NCBI RefSeq assembly: GCF_017352095.1 | Contig: NZ_CP071463.1 | Location: 1,488,001-1,552,000 of the forward strand | From: Natrinema longum | Lineage (GTDB): Archaea; Halobacteriota; Halobacteria; Halobacteriales; Natrialbaceae | DNA length: 64,000 nt | Direction: 5' to 3' | Part shown: in pieces, positions 29,390 through 38,782 of the stretch | How the letters are laid out: each line of letters starts with the position of its first letter | Numbering within the stretch: position 1 is the first letter of the stretch | Notes under the pieces: model-generated | Told to the model about the DNA's origin: nothing | What the model saw: the letters and a program-made list of their open reading frames with translations, nothing else | The model's database searches: none | Program-made: the position numbers and the translations under genes

Positions 29390-30253
29390 TTACTCGCCGC
29401 TACCGGTTTCGATCGGCGCGTTGACGAGATTGCCCCACTCGGTCCAGGAGCCGTCGTAGTTGACGGTGTCCTCGTAGCCGAGCAGTTCGTGAAGCGCGAA
29501 CCAGGCGACGGAGGAGCGCTCGCCGATGCGGCAGTAGGCGACGGTCGTCTCGTCGCCGTCGATGTCTTCCTCGGCGTAGAGTTCCTCGAGTTCGTCGTAG
29601 TCCTTGAAGGTGCCGTCGTCGTTGGTCACGGCGGCCCACGAGATGTTCTTCGCGCCGGGGATGTGGCCCCCGCGCTGTGCGGTTTCCTGCAGGCCGGAGG
29701 GGGCGAGGATCTCGCCGGAGAACTCCTCGGGCGAGCGAACGTCGACCAGCGGGACGCCGCGGTCGATCGCGTTCTCGACGTCCTCTCGGTAGGCGCGGAT
29801 GCTCTCGCGCGGACCGGCGGCGTCGTACTCTTTCTCCGAGAAGTCGGGCTCCTCGTCCGTGGTCGGGTAGTCGTTCTCGAGCCAGTATTCGCGGCCGCCG
29901 TCGAGCAGATAGACCTCGTCGTGACCGTAGTACTTGAACTGCCAGTAGGTGTAGGCAGCGAACCAGTTGGAGTTGTCACCGTAGAGGACGACCGTGTCGT
30001 CCTCGCTGATGCCGTGGCTCCCGAGGAGTTCCTCGAAGTCCTCCTTCTCGAGGATGTCTCGCTGGGTCTGGTCCTGAAGCTGGGTCTCCCAGTTGAACCC
30101 GATCGCGCCGGGCGCGTGGGCGTCTTCGTACGCTTCCGTGTCGACGTCGACCTCGACCAGTCGGTGGTCGGAGTCGTCGTCCTGGAAGTCGTCGAGTCGG
30201 TCAGCGACCCAGTCGGCCGTGACGAGTACGTCGTTGGCGTAGTCGGTTGCCAT
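29390..30253 (-). CDS. tssA: Thiosulfate sulfurtransferase, tandem rhodanese
   Basis: 287-residue cytoplasmic enzyme with two rhodanese domains (about 8-130 and 150-280). The N-terminal domain is inactive in form (GDNSNWFAAYTYW in place of the cysteine loop). The C-terminal domain has the active cysteine in VAYCRIGERSS, the CR-x-G-x-R-(S/T) loop of sulfurtransferases. DVRSPEEFSG and GHIPGAKNISW are standard. It should move sulfane sulfur from thiosulfate or 3-mercaptopyruvate to cyanide or a physiological acceptor. It is divergent from a second tandem rhodanese (30532) with 278 bp between. The gene symbol follows haloarchaeal usage. Confidence 0.93.
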   Translation of the reverse strand: MATDYANDVLVTADWVADRLDDFQDDDSDHRLVEVDVDTEAYEDAHAPGAIGFNWETQLQDQTQRDILEKEDFEELLGSHGISEDDTVVLYGDNSNWFAAYTYWQFKYYGHDEVYLLDGGREYWLENDYPTTDEEPDFSEKEYDAAGPRESIRAYREDVENAIDRGVPLVDVRSPEEFSGEILAPSGLQETAQRGGHIPGAKNISWAAVTNDDGTFKDYDELEELYAEEDIDGDETTVAYCRIGERSSVAWFALHELLGYEDTVNYDGSWTEWGNLVNAPIETGSGE

Positions 30254-30531
30254 ACCCGTTCCCACGATGGCGACACACAAAGGGACTTCTTAACCGGTCA
30301 ATTCGGACACCAGTCGACTCTTTCGGGGATATTTGCCGACTCTCACAGCGCCGATTCTCGTTCCCGTCCGAGCAGGTGCTGCTTTCGCCGCTTTCGAGGG
30401 AGTATCGATATCTGCGAATCGGAACGGATCAGCACCCCCACTAAAAACAAGCAAGAGTTGCCACTGTCCCGGAAGCCGAAATCGACCCGAAACCGGTGCG
30501 TACTCGAGTCTCCGTTCCGAACGTCGGCGTA

Positions 30532-31344
30532 ATGGACGACTCCGTCGTCGTTTCCCCCGACTGGCTCGCATCGCGTCTGGACGATCCCACCGTACGCATC
30601 GTCGACGTCAGGGATGCCTGGGAGTTCGACGGGATCGGTCACCTCCCCGGTGCAGTGAACGTTCCCTTCGACAGCTACCGCGACGAGAGCGACGTCGACC
30701 GGGGCACCCTGCCAGGTGCCGAGGCCGTCGCCGAACTGCTGGGTAACGCGGGGATCAGTCCCGAGGACACGATCGTCGCCTACGACGACACCCACGGTGT
30801 CTTCGCCGCCCGCTTCGTGCTCACCGCCCTCGAGTACGGTCACGACGATGTGCGCCTGTTAGACGGCGACTACAGCGCCTGGAACCGGGAGTACGAGACG
30901 ACCAGCGAGTCACCAGAGGTCGAACCGACGGACTACGAACCCGACCCGCTCGCGCCCGAGGAAAGCCCGCTCGTGAACTACGACGCCGTCGTGGACGCCC
31001 TCGAGCGCGACGCCGTCTTCGTCGACACGCGCGAGCGTGACGAGTTCGAGGAGGCCCGCCTGCCGGGTGCCGTGTTGTTCGACTGGCGCGAGGTCGTCGA
31101 CGACGAGACCCGTCGGTTGAAGCCGAAAGCGGAACTCGAGGCGCTGCTGGCCGACCACGGCATCACGCCGGATCGAGAGATCGTCCTCTACTGTAACACC
31201 GCGCGACGGATCAGCCACACCTACGTCGTGTTGAAAGCGCTCGGCTACGAGAACGTCCGCTTCTACGAGGGCAGTCTCACGGAGTGGCTCGCCAACGACG
31301 GCGAGATCGAAACGGGGCCGATCTCGGCGACCGAGGACGCCTGA
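30532..31344 (+). CDS. tssB: Thiosulfate sulfurtransferase, tandem rhodanese
   Basis: 270-residue double rhodanese. Domain 1 (about 5-125) has DVRDAWEFDGIGHLPGAVNV and a non-cysteine loop AYDDTHGVFAARFV. Domain 2 (about 150-265) has DTRERDEFEEARLPGAVLFD and the active-site loop LYCNTARRISH. The loop differs from the CRIGERSS of the divergent paralogue, so substrate preference may differ. I start at the ATG at 30532 (MDDSVVVSPDWL); a GTG at 30496 would add an unconserved stretch. Confidence 0.92.
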   Translation: MDDSVVVSPDWLASRLDDPTVRIVDVRDAWEFDGIGHLPGAVNVPFDSYRDESDVDRGTLPGAEAVAELLGNAGISPEDTIVAYDDTHGVFAARFVLTALEYGHDDVRLLDGDYSAWNREYETTSESPEVEPTDYEPDPLAPEESPLVNYDAVVDALERDAVFVDTRERDEFEEARLPGAVLFDWREVVDDETRRLKPKAELEALLADHGITPDREIVLYCNTARRISHTYVVLKALGYENVRFYEGSLTEWLANDGEIETGPISATEDA

Positions 31345-31561
31345 CCCCCCTGTAGCCGCAGTACGTCCGCTCGCGAAATACCTGAGAACGTATGGGTTTC
31401 GTCGATACCGAATCGATAGTTTTCAACTAATCACGACCGTGTCGGCGATGTCCTCTGTCGTGATATCAAGGGAGTCTGCCGGAAGCGTACGTTGGACGCG
31501 GAAACGATTGCGCGATATTTACCATCGGTTCCTGGTTGTTCGATCCGGGTACCCCCCACGC

Positions 31562-32269
31562 ATGACCAACGACAATTCAGATCGATTCGATCTCGGTCGA
31601 CGACCCGTCCTCGGCGGCCTCGCCGGAGCGTTGGCGACAGGCGCTGTCGGCACTGCAGCGGCGTCCGGAGACGGAGACCACGACGGAACGACCGACGAAG
31701 CGCCACAGGACCAGCCGGCGGAGACACCGCCCGACGCAGTCCCCGACGAATTCGGGAGCGACGTCGAGATCCTCAATTACGCGCTCACCCTCGAGTACCT
31801 CGAGGCGGAGTTCTACACCCGCGGGATCCGGAACATCGACGAGGCGGCCCTCGAACGGCAGTTCGAAGAGTGGGGGCCGATTCAGGACCGGGTCCTCAAC
31901 CGGCTCCGCGTCGTTCGAGATCACGAGATCACGCACGTGGAAGTCCTCGGACGAACGGTCGAAGCGGTGGGCGGCGAACCGGTCCAGAGTCCGGAGTTCG
32001 ACTTCGGGACGGCCGTCCAGGATCCGGCGGAGTTCATCGCCACCGCCGCCACGCTCGAGGATATCGGCGTCTCGGCGTACGCCGGTGCCGCGCCGTATAT
32101 CGATACGTTCGAACTCGTCGCGCCGGCACTGAGTATCCACAGCGTCGAGGCACGACACGCCTCGTTCCTCCGGGAGCTCAACGGCGAGATCGGGTTCCCG
32201 GCGGCGTTCGACGATCCGCGCTCCAAATCGGAGGTCTTGGAGCTGGCGAGTGGGTTCATCGTAGACTAG
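31562..32269 (+). CDS. Tat-exported ferritin-like protein
   Basis: 235-residue protein. The N-terminus has a twin-arginine signal (DLGRRPVLGGLAGALATGAV) without a lipobox cysteine, so the product is probably released or surface-associated. After an acidic linker, residues about 60-230 form a ferritin-like bundle: VEILNYALTLEYLEAEFYTR, LRVVRDHEITHVEVLGRTVE, EFIATAATLEDIGVSAYAGA and ALSIHSVEARHASFLREL. The E-x2-E / E-x2-H residues that can bind a metal pair are present (EYLEAEF, HEITHVE, EDIG, EARHA). This is the Ferritin_2 type found in stress- or desiccation-linked proteins. Function unproven. Confidence 0.87.
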   Translation: MTNDNSDRFDLGRRPVLGGLAGALATGAVGTAAASGDGDHDGTTDEAPQDQPAETPPDAVPDEFGSDVEILNYALTLEYLEAEFYTRGIRNIDEAALERQFEEWGPIQDRVLNRLRVVRDHEITHVEVLGRTVEAVGGEPVQSPEFDFGTAVQDPAEFIATAATLEDIGVSAYAGAAPYIDTFELVAPALSIHSVEARHASFLRELNGEIGFPAAFDDPRSKSEVLELASGFIVD

Positions 32270-32362
32270 GGAGCGACACGCGTTCACTCCCCTGTGCGGT
32301 ATTTTTTCCGCGGGTCCGAAATCGCTCGATCCGCCGGCCGTGCTGAGCGCCAGCGAATACCC

Positions 32363-33796
32363 TCAGTTCCGCCCGCTCACGTCTCGCCAGTCGGGTGCCG
32401 TCGAGTACTTCGCGTCCGAAAGCTCGTCGAACGCCGCGTAGACGACCTCGTTCAGCGCAGGATGGACGTGGACCGGATCGGCGACGTCCGCGACGGTGCC
32501 GCCGCCGTCCATCGCGACGACGACCTCGTGAATCAGCGTCGACGCCTGCGGGCCGACGACGTGACAGCCCAGAATGTCGCCGTCTGGCGCGGCGAGCGCC
32601 TTCACGAATCCGTCGTCGGCTTCGAGGATCATCCCCATCGGCGCGGCGTCGTAGGGGACGGTGACGGCCTCGTACTCGCGACCGTCGGCCGCGAGCGCGG
32701 CCTCCGTTCGGCCGACGCTGGCAACCCGCGGTTCGGTGAAGATCGCGTGAGGCATCGCCCCGTAGTCGACCGTCCGGCCGGCGTCGTCGAGGACGTTTTC
32801 CGTCACGATACGGGCCTCGTAGTCGGCCGTGTGCTTGAACGGCTGGTCGCCGAGGACGTCGCCCAGCGCCCAGACGCCGTCGACGGTCGTCTCGAGGTGC
32901 CCGTCGGTCTCGATGTACCCCTTCTGGTCGGTCTCGACACCCGCGGTTTCGAGGTCGAGCGTGTCCGTATTCGGCCGTCGGCCAGTCGCCACCAGGAGTT
33001 CGTCGGCGGTGAGTTCGACCGCGTCACCGTCGTCGCTCGGTTCCGCAGTGACGACGACCGACCCGTCGTCCTGACGCACCGCCGTGGCCTCGTGGTCGGT
33101 GTAGACGTCGCAGTAGGCCCGCATCGAATCCGTGACGACCGCACTGACGTCGCCGTCCTCGCCGGGAACCAGCCGGTCGCTGCGACCGACGATCGACACC
33201 TCGGTCCCGAGTGCGCCGAAGAAATAGCCCAGCTCGACTCCGATATACCCACCGCCGACGATCACCAGTTCGTCGGGCCGCTCCGCGAGAAAGAGCACGT
33301 CGTCGCTCGTGTGGAAGTCGACGTCCTCGAGTCCCTCGATCGACGGGACCATCGGTCGACCGCCGACGGCGATGACGACGGTGTGGCCGCTGAGTTCCTG
33401 CGGTCCGTCTTCGGCAGCGTTCGGCTCGATTGCGATCGTTCGATCGTCGACGAACCGACCCTCGCCGCGATAGAGCGTCACGGTCTCGCTGTTCCGGAGG
33501 GTGGATTCCTGTGCGTCCGCCTTCTCGAAGACAGTCTCGTGAATCGAGGCCGTGATCTCGCCGTAGTCGACGCCGTTCAATCGTGCGTCGACGCCGAATT
33601 CGTCGGCGCTCCGAACGTCCGTGACCACGTCGGCCCGATGGATGAGCGCCTTCGAGGGCACACAGCCGCGGGTAATGCAGGCCCCGCCGAGCGGGCCGGG
33701 CTCGACGACGGCCGCCTCGAGACCCTGTTCGGCGACCGCGGTCGCGACCTGACTACCCGAGCCGCCCCCGAGCACGACGATATCGTAGCGTTCCAT
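32363..33796 (-). CDS. FAD-dependent pyridine nucleotide-disulfide reductase (Lpd-like)
   Basis: 477-residue flavoprotein with the FAD motif IVVLGGGSGSQVATAVAEQG, the redox-active disulfide ACITRGCVPSKA (C-x4-C), the NAD(P)H motif VIVGGGYIGVELGYFFGALG, ATGRRPNTDTL, the second FAD contact VWALGDVLGD and the C-terminal interface HVHPALNEVVYAAF carrying the histidine that activates the disulfide. Annotated relatives are dihydrolipoyl dehydrogenases. No E1 or E2 genes of a 2-oxoacid dehydrogenase lie nearby, so a free-standing role is possible, such as reduction of bis-gamma-glutamylcystine, the haloarchaeal low-molecular-weight thiol. I cannot tell the two apart by eye. The start at 33796 (MERYDIVVLGGG) is clear. 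Confidence 0.9.
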   Translation of the reverse strand: MERYDIVVLGGGSGSQVATAVAEQGLEAAVVEPGPLGGACITRGCVPSKALIHRADVVTDVRSADEFGVDARLNGVDYGEITASIHETVFEKADAQESTLRNSETVTLYRGEGRFVDDRTIAIEPNAAEDGPQELSGHTVVIAVGGRPMVPSIEGLEDVDFHTSDDVLFLAERPDELVIVGGGYIGVELGYFFGALGTEVSIVGRSDRLVPGEDGDVSAVVTDSMRAYCDVYTDHEATAVRQDDGSVVVTAEPSDDGDAVELTADELLVATGRRPNTDTLDLETAGVETDQKGYIETDGHLETTVDGVWALGDVLGDQPFKHTADYEARIVTENVLDDAGRTVDYGAMPHAIFTEPRVASVGRTEAALAADGREYEAVTVPYDAAPMGMILEADDGFVKALAAPDGDILGCHVVGPQASTLIHEVVVAMDGGGTVADVADPVHVHPALNEVVYAAFDELSDAKYSTAPDWRDVSGRN

Positions 33797-33881
33797 ACCG
33801 ATTCCGACGAGGGACGGATGCCTAAAACGAGCGCCTGCAGTTCGAATGGACGTGCCCGCCACCCGCCGTCATGCCGGCCGC

Positions 33882-34103
33882 CTAAAGCCAGTCGTCTCCG
33901 GTATCGTCGGCCGTCGCTTCCCGATACGACCGGACGGCCGCCGCGAGGTTTTCGAGGGCATCTTCGGGCGTCTGTCCCTGGCTCGAGACGCCGGTTTCCT
34001 CGTCGTCGGCGATGTGGAGGCCGTGATCGTTGACTCGCATGGTCACGTCCGCGTCCTCGAGTCCCTCGTAGTCGGAGGGATCGACGTCTGCGTCGGAACT
34101 CAT
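33882..34103 (-). CDS. HicB-like small protein, orphan
   Basis: 73-residue protein with the partial HicB (RNase H-like) pattern: VTMRVNDHGLHIADDEETGV, then SSQGQTPEDALENLAAAVRSY. The G-x-T-P-x-E-A-L-x-N-L-x-A-A-V motif is typical of HicB/UPF0150 proteins. HicB usually pairs with a HicA toxin; no HicA-like frame (about 60 residues with a dsRNA-binding fold) adjoins it, and there is no DNA-binding C-terminus. In Halobacteria such orphans are common. It is the last gene after the channel gene (59 bp gap) on the same strand. Confidence 0.8.
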   Translation of the reverse strand: MSSDADVDPSDYEGLEDADVTMRVNDHGLHIADDEETGVSSQGQTPEDALENLAAAVRSYREATADDTGDDWL

Positions 34104-34162
34104 ACGTGAGTCTTCTCCCGGTCGAGTAAAATACGCGTCGACGCGGTCTCGGCCGCGCCCGA

Positions 34163-36343
34163 TCAGAGTTCGGATCGTTTGACCAGCGCGTAGACGAGCA
34201 AGGCCGCGAGGATCGTACTGAGGTAGGCTTCAGAGCCGGCGAGAAACCGGGCGATCGGACCGATCGGCCCGATGTCGCCGTAGCCGATCGTCGTGTAGCT
34301 GATGTAGCTGAAGTAGATGGTTTCGTAGACGCCCTCCGCTCCCGTCTCGAACAGCGGCCCGTCGAACAGGTAGGGGATCGCGAACGCCATCGGCGCGATG
34401 GCGAACATGATGCCGATCCGCATCGGTCGCATGCCGTGCCCGCAGGTGATCCCGAGGAAGAAGTTCTCCGCAGCCCGCCCGAGGTTCTTGGTCCGGGTCC
34501 AGATCCCCTCCTCGGGATCGCGGACGGTCTCGAGGTTCTTCCGGCGGCTGTAGCGCTGCCGTTTGACGCGGAACTCGCCGGCGGTTTTCATGTCGCCGTT
34601 CGCGCTCGCGCTCTGTTTGGCTTTGAGATACGTCGTTTCGATCACTTCCGGCGTCATCTCGAGGGCGTACTCCCGGTCGACCACGTCCGCTGGCGGCTCG
34701 TCGAAGTCGTGGATGGACCAGCCGTTTCGATCGAGGTACTCGCGGTGGCCGCTGAAGTCGAACGTGTGTCCGTCGAACTCGTCGAACTCCGTCCGGCAGA
34801 ACCGGAAGTAATCGAGGAGTTGGCGGCGGTCTCGCGTTCGCTCGGCCTCGAGATCGACGTCCCCGACGCTCGCGAGCGTCAGGTCGTATCGCACCCAGCC
34901 CTCGGCGGGCTGGACGATTCGGCCGCTGCGGATCTTGCCACGAGTGAAGTCGACGAACGCGTCGGCGTCGGTTCCGCGTGCCTCGAAGTCGATTCGCTCG
35001 GAGACGACACAGCGGCTGAAGTCGATCGTCCCGCCGAAGGCGGTCCCGACGAAGTTCGCGGACGTGATCTCGGCGTCGTGGAAGTCGACATCGTCGGCGA
35101 ATCGGGCCCCCTCGAAGGAGACGTCGTCCTTGAGGTGGTTCGCGCCGCCGGTGAACTCGCAGCCGCGAAACACGCAGGGGCCGTCGAACCGGGCGTTCGA
35201 GAAGTCGGCGTCCTCGCGGAACCGGGCTTCGTCGAAGTCGACCTCGCCGTCGAACGACGCGTCGGGGAAGTCAGCGTCGCCGTCGAACGTCGCCGACTCG
35301 AAGTGCGCGATCCCCTCGAAGTCGGCCCCCGCGAACGTGACGAACCGAAACGACGCGTGGCGGAACGTGACGTCGTCGCCGAAGGTCGCGGTCTCGAAAC
35401 TGGCGTCGTCGACCAGCGTGCGAGCGCCACCGGAAAACGTCGCCCCGCGGAAGTCCGCTCGGCCGTGGAACGCGACGTCGTCGAAGGCGGTGTCGCCCCC
35501 GAACCGGACCTCGTCGAAGTCCGCGAGCGCATCGAAGGCGGTCTCCCGAAACTCGGCGTCGCCGGTGAACGTCGCCTCCTGGAAGACCGCCTCCGCCCGG
35601 AAGTCGACGGCATCGAACCGCGTGAAGCCGAACTCGGTCTCCCGGAAGGTAGCGTTCGCGCGGAACGTCGTCCCCGAAAACGTCGTGTTGTCCTCGAGGT
35701 GATTCGAGTCGCCGTGACACTCGGCCGCGCGGAAGGTCACCTCCTCGTCGAACGTCGCGCCGTCGAAGCGGACGCCGTCGCGGAAGGTCGCCTCGTCGCA
35801 GTCGAGGGGGCCCTCGAAGGTCGTCCCGTCGAAGGCGACGTCGTCGTCGAATTTCGCCTCGAAGCAGCTCGCGGGACCGGTAATCGTCGCGTCGGAACAC
35901 GACAGCGGTGCCTCGACGTGGGCCTCCTGCAGGCGGAGCGATCCGATCGTCGCACCATCGAGGACGATCGGCAGCGTCACCCGCGTGTGCTCGAGGGAGA
36001 GCCCCTCGATGGTCGCGCCGCTGAGATCGATCGGGTGCCGATCGACACTCGTCAGGGTCGTCCGGTCCAACGAGATCTCGGGCAGCGTGACGCCACCGAG
36101 GTCTTTCTGGGCGTCGGTCCCGTGGACGAGGACCGAGCGAAACGTCTCGCGAACCTCGTCGTCGGAGATCCCTCGAGCCTCCCGCTGAGCGGGCGAGAGG
36201 TGCAAGATCGAGGGGTCGACGTCCACGGACGTCTCCGCCGCGAGACGCGCATCCGACTCCGTTTGTGGGTCGCCGCCAGCGCTGGCGACGGTACGTTCGC
36301 CGTCGGTCCCCGTTCCGTCGTTCGAGTCTGAGTCGTTAGTCAT
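34163..36343 (-). CDS. Pentapeptide-repeat potassium-channel-like membrane protein
   Basis: 726-residue protein joining a long cytoplasmic pentapeptide-repeat region to a two-helix ion channel. Residues about 60-470 contain dozens of A(D/T)F-type pentapeptides (DATFRDGVRFDGATFDEEVT, ADFRGATF, VDFDEARFREDADFSNARFD), which form a right-handed quadrilateral beta-helix. Residues about 470-620 are a linker with KAKQSASANGDMKTAGEFRV. The pore part is TM1 (MRIGIMFAIAPMAFAIPYLF), the selectivity filter TTIGYGD near residue 684 and TM2 (YLSTILAALLVYALV), as in K+ channels. Its ATG overlaps the end of the DUF2617-like gene by 8 bp, so it is coupled to the upstream cluster. The gating ligand is unknown. 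Confidence 0.92.
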   Translation of the reverse strand: MTNDSDSNDGTGTDGERTVASAGGDPQTESDARLAAETSVDVDPSILHLSPAQREARGISDDEVRETFRSVLVHGTDAQKDLGGVTLPEISLDRTTLTSVDRHPIDLSGATIEGLSLEHTRVTLPIVLDGATIGSLRLQEAHVEAPLSCSDATITGPASCFEAKFDDDVAFDGTTFEGPLDCDEATFRDGVRFDGATFDEEVTFRAAECHGDSNHLEDNTTFSGTTFRANATFRETEFGFTRFDAVDFRAEAVFQEATFTGDAEFRETAFDALADFDEVRFGGDTAFDDVAFHGRADFRGATFSGGARTLVDDASFETATFGDDVTFRHASFRFVTFAGADFEGIAHFESATFDGDADFPDASFDGEVDFDEARFREDADFSNARFDGPCVFRGCEFTGGANHLKDDVSFEGARFADDVDFHDAEITSANFVGTAFGGTIDFSRCVVSERIDFEARGTDADAFVDFTRGKIRSGRIVQPAEGWVRYDLTLASVGDVDLEAERTRDRRQLLDYFRFCRTEFDEFDGHTFDFSGHREYLDRNGWSIHDFDEPPADVVDREYALEMTPEVIETTYLKAKQSASANGDMKTAGEFRVKRQRYSRRKNLETVRDPEEGIWTRTKNLGRAAENFFLGITCGHGMRPMRIGIMFAIAPMAFAIPYLFDGPLFETGAEGVYETIYFSYISYTTIGYGDIGPIGPIARFLAGSEAYLSTILAALLVYALVKRSEL

Positions 36344-36920
36344 CCGTCTGAATGTCTCTCATCGGTGGTTCGGTGTCGGTCAGGTCTCCCGTCGACGTCG
36401 GGCGGGGAGCGGCGGAATCGAGTGGCGACGAGTCGCGGTCCGTCGTCAAGACCGTTCGGGTGTACAACGCGAGTTCGTATTCCGGATAGGTGTGATAGGT
36501 CTCGTAGCCGTTCGCGTCGATCTCGATCGTCGTGACGGCCTCCGGGGGTCCGTCGAAGGCGTACGCGAGATCGAACGATCGGGGACGGGAGCGATACCGG
36601 GTGCGGGGAAACGCCGACAGCGGCCGATGTTCGATCTCCGTCACGCACTGTATCGCGTCGTTCTCGAAGGTGAGCCGGCGGGACGGCCGGTCGGGCTCGA
36701 GCGGAACCGTGGCCGCCCCGCGATCCGCCGTCGAGACCGGCTCACAGGTCGAGAGCTCGTAGAAGCCGAACTCCGGGGCGCTAACGTAGTGTGAACTCCC
36801 GATGATTCGGAAGGTGAACTCGGTTCCCATGAACCGTCGCGTCAGCGAGTCGAAGACGCGAACGCCGTCGGTCGCCGGCGGGCGGTCGGCGTGCACGAAC
36901 TGGAGCGTTTCCTTGGGCAT
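36336..36920 (-). CDS. DUF2617-like protein
   Basis: 194-residue soluble, beta-rich protein. The opening LQFVHADRPPATDGVRVFDS, followed by FMGTEFTFRIIGSSHYVSAP, then YETYHTYPEYELALYTRTVL matches DUF2617, whose function is unknown. It lies 2 bp after the spermidine-synthase-like gene and overlaps the channel gene by 8 bp, so all three are almost certainly co-translated. Context suggests an accessory or modified partner of the membrane proteins. The start at 36920 (MPKETLQFVHA) fits the family better than the in-frame starts further upstream. Confidence 0.85.
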   Translation of the reverse strand: MPKETLQFVHADRPPATDGVRVFDSLTRRFMGTEFTFRIIGSSHYVSAPEFGFYELSTCEPVSTADRGAATVPLEPDRPSRRLTFENDAIQCVTEIEHRPLSAFPRTRYRSRPRSFDLAYAFDGPPEAVTTIEIDANGYETYHTYPEYELALYTRTVLTTDRDSSPLDSAAPRPTSTGDLTDTEPPMRDIQTDD

Positions 36921-36922
36921 GA

Positions 36923-38719
36923 TCAGTCGACGATGATGTCGTAGTTCGGGTGCAAGACGCTGTTCGGTTCGACGCCCCGGTACTCGGGAAGCGATCGCCA
37001 CCGCCACTCCCCGAACGTCTCGGCGTTTGCGTGGACGTAGTCGCTCTCGGCGCGCTCGAGGTCGGGCGTCGGCGTCGGGCCGTCCGAGAGCACGTAGAAG
37101 CGCTCGCCGGGCTCGAGCCCCCCGTCGCCGTCGAGGTCGTCGTAGGCGTAGTAGGGGAGATACTGGTCGAAGCCCGCCGCGCGAACCGTGTTGGCGTAGA
37201 CCTTGCTGTGGGTCGGGTGGTCGCCGCTCGTGTAGACCCAGGAGACGACGAGCCCGTCGTCGCTGAGGTGCTCGCGGAGCAGCGTGTAAAACTCCGTCGA
37301 GTACAGCGACATCGTCTCGTCGCTTCGGACACCCGGCACGTCGAGAAGGACGAGGTCGTACGTCTCGTCGCTCTCCTGGAGGTACGTGAAGGCGTCCTGG
37401 GTCGTCGTGTTCAAGCGGTCGTACTCGTAGGCGTCGTCGTTGTACTGCCGGAAGAACTCCCGCTCCCGAGCCATCTCGAGGAACTCGCCGTCGATGTCGA
37501 CCTGATCGACCGACGCGTCGTACTGGCGGAGGTGATCGACGGCGATGTAGTCGCCGCCGCCGACGAGCAACACGTCGACCGAAGACTGGTCGTCGAACGT
37601 CGTCATCGGGATGTCGACGAGTCCGCTGTGGTAGGAGTCGACCCAGCGATCACAGAACTGGATCGCCCGATCGAGGTGGAGACACGTTTCCGTGTCGGTA
37701 TGCCCCTGAACGTCGCGTTCGTAGGTGAGTACCGTCTGGTAGGACGTTGTGTCGTAGCTGCGCGTCTCGACATCGGCCACGCCCGGAGGGTACTCCCGTT
37801 CGATGGTCCGCTCGAGGTAGGTCGTCGTCACCGCCCGATCGACCGCGTTCGGATGCGCGACGAGCCCCCCATAGGTGCCGGTCAGGAGGACGCCGACGAG
37901 GACGACGGCGCGCCACTGTCCGACGGTCGGTCGCGAGAGCGTGCGGGCCGCATTCGAGAACGTCCAGGCGGCAAAGCCCAGTGCGGCGAGTGCGTTCAAC
38001 AGCCCCAGAGCGAAGACGCTCACGACGAGCCCGTATCGCGGATACAAGACCAGTGCGTAGACGACCGTCCCGGCGAGGCTCCCGAGGTAGTCGACGCCGA
38101 GGACCTCGGAGAAGGACCGGTTGTCGGGGTCGTCGATCGTAAAGAACGCGCCGAGGATCGCGCGGACGATCCGTCGCGGGTAGAGCCGCCCGAGCGACGC
38201 GAAGACCGTCTCCTCGCGGTTCTCGACGAGATCGGTCAACAGCGGCACCTCGAACCCCGAAAGCACGCCCACGACGAGGATCGGAACGTGTGAGAGCGCG
38301 AGGATCGTCGGCCCCGCGCCGGGAACGTCGATCGGGGGCAGCGAGTTGATCGCGACGATCGCCATCGCTCCCGCCGGGCCCGCGATCGCGAGGTAGACCT
38401 CGGTCCGGAGGAAGTTCGATTCGGGCTCGCCGAGTTGTGCCGAGAGGACCGATCCGACCCCCAGCGAAAACATGTAGAGCCCGATCGTGATCGAGTACCG
38501 CAGGACGGTCCCGCCGAAAAACACCGTGAGCAACTCCGAGTAGACGAGTTCGTAGGCGATCGAACAGAAGGCGACGACGAACGTCACCGACAGCGCCACC
38601 CGCCGATCGGTAACGAGGTGCCGGGACGACACTTCCCCCTCGGACCGACCGCTCCCCGAACCGTCGGTTGGCTCGGACCCACTCGTCTCGGTCCCGTCAG
38701 TCGTTCCGTCCTCGGCCAT
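36923..38719 (-). CDS. Membrane spermidine-synthase-like protein
   Basis: 598-residue protein. After an acidic tail come about six to seven membrane helices (about 42-290), including ALSVTFVVAFCSIAYELVYS, ITIGLYMFSLGVGSVLSAQL and LVVSVFALGLLNALAALGFA. The C-terminal half (about 330-560) is a Rossmann methyltransferase-like domain of the aminopropyltransferase family: VDVLLVGGGDYIAVDHLRQY, VDIDGEFLEMAR, DLVLLDVPG and VVSWVYTSGDHPTHSKV. The GGGDG motif of true synthases is GGGDY here and the D-x-(S/D)-DP acid motif is altered to LLDVPG. The substrate may therefore not be putrescine plus decarboxylated SAM. It is the second gene of the minus-strand cluster and is followed 2 bp later by the DUF2617-like gene. 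Confidence 0.9.
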   Translation of the reverse strand: MAEDGTTDGTETSGSEPTDGSGSGRSEGEVSSRHLVTDRRVALSVTFVVAFCSIAYELVYSELLTVFFGGTVLRYSITIGLYMFSLGVGSVLSAQLGEPESNFLRTEVYLAIAGPAGAMAIVAINSLPPIDVPGAGPTILALSHVPILVVGVLSGFEVPLLTDLVENREETVFASLGRLYPRRIVRAILGAFFTIDDPDNRSFSEVLGVDYLGSLAGTVVYALVLYPRYGLVVSVFALGLLNALAALGFAAWTFSNAARTLSRPTVGQWRAVVLVGVLLTGTYGGLVAHPNAVDRAVTTTYLERTIEREYPPGVADVETRSYDTTSYQTVLTYERDVQGHTDTETCLHLDRAIQFCDRWVDSYHSGLVDIPMTTFDDQSSVDVLLVGGGDYIAVDHLRQYDASVDQVDIDGEFLEMAREREFFRQYNDDAYEYDRLNTTTQDAFTYLQESDETYDLVLLDVPGVRSDETMSLYSTEFYTLLREHLSDDGLVVSWVYTSGDHPTHSKVYANTVRAAGFDQYLPYYAYDDLDGDGGLEPGERFYVLSDGPTPTPDLERAESDYVHANAETFGEWRWRSLPEYRGVEPNSVLHPNYDIIVD

Positions 38720-38782
38720 ACACTGAACACCCCTCGATCGAACGTCACAGCACTCTCATCGAACTCGAGTCGCGAGCGCGGA

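Noticed and set aside
33882-34103. HicAB toxin-antitoxin pair
   Set aside because: No HicA-like toxin frame adjoins the HicB-like gene on either side.
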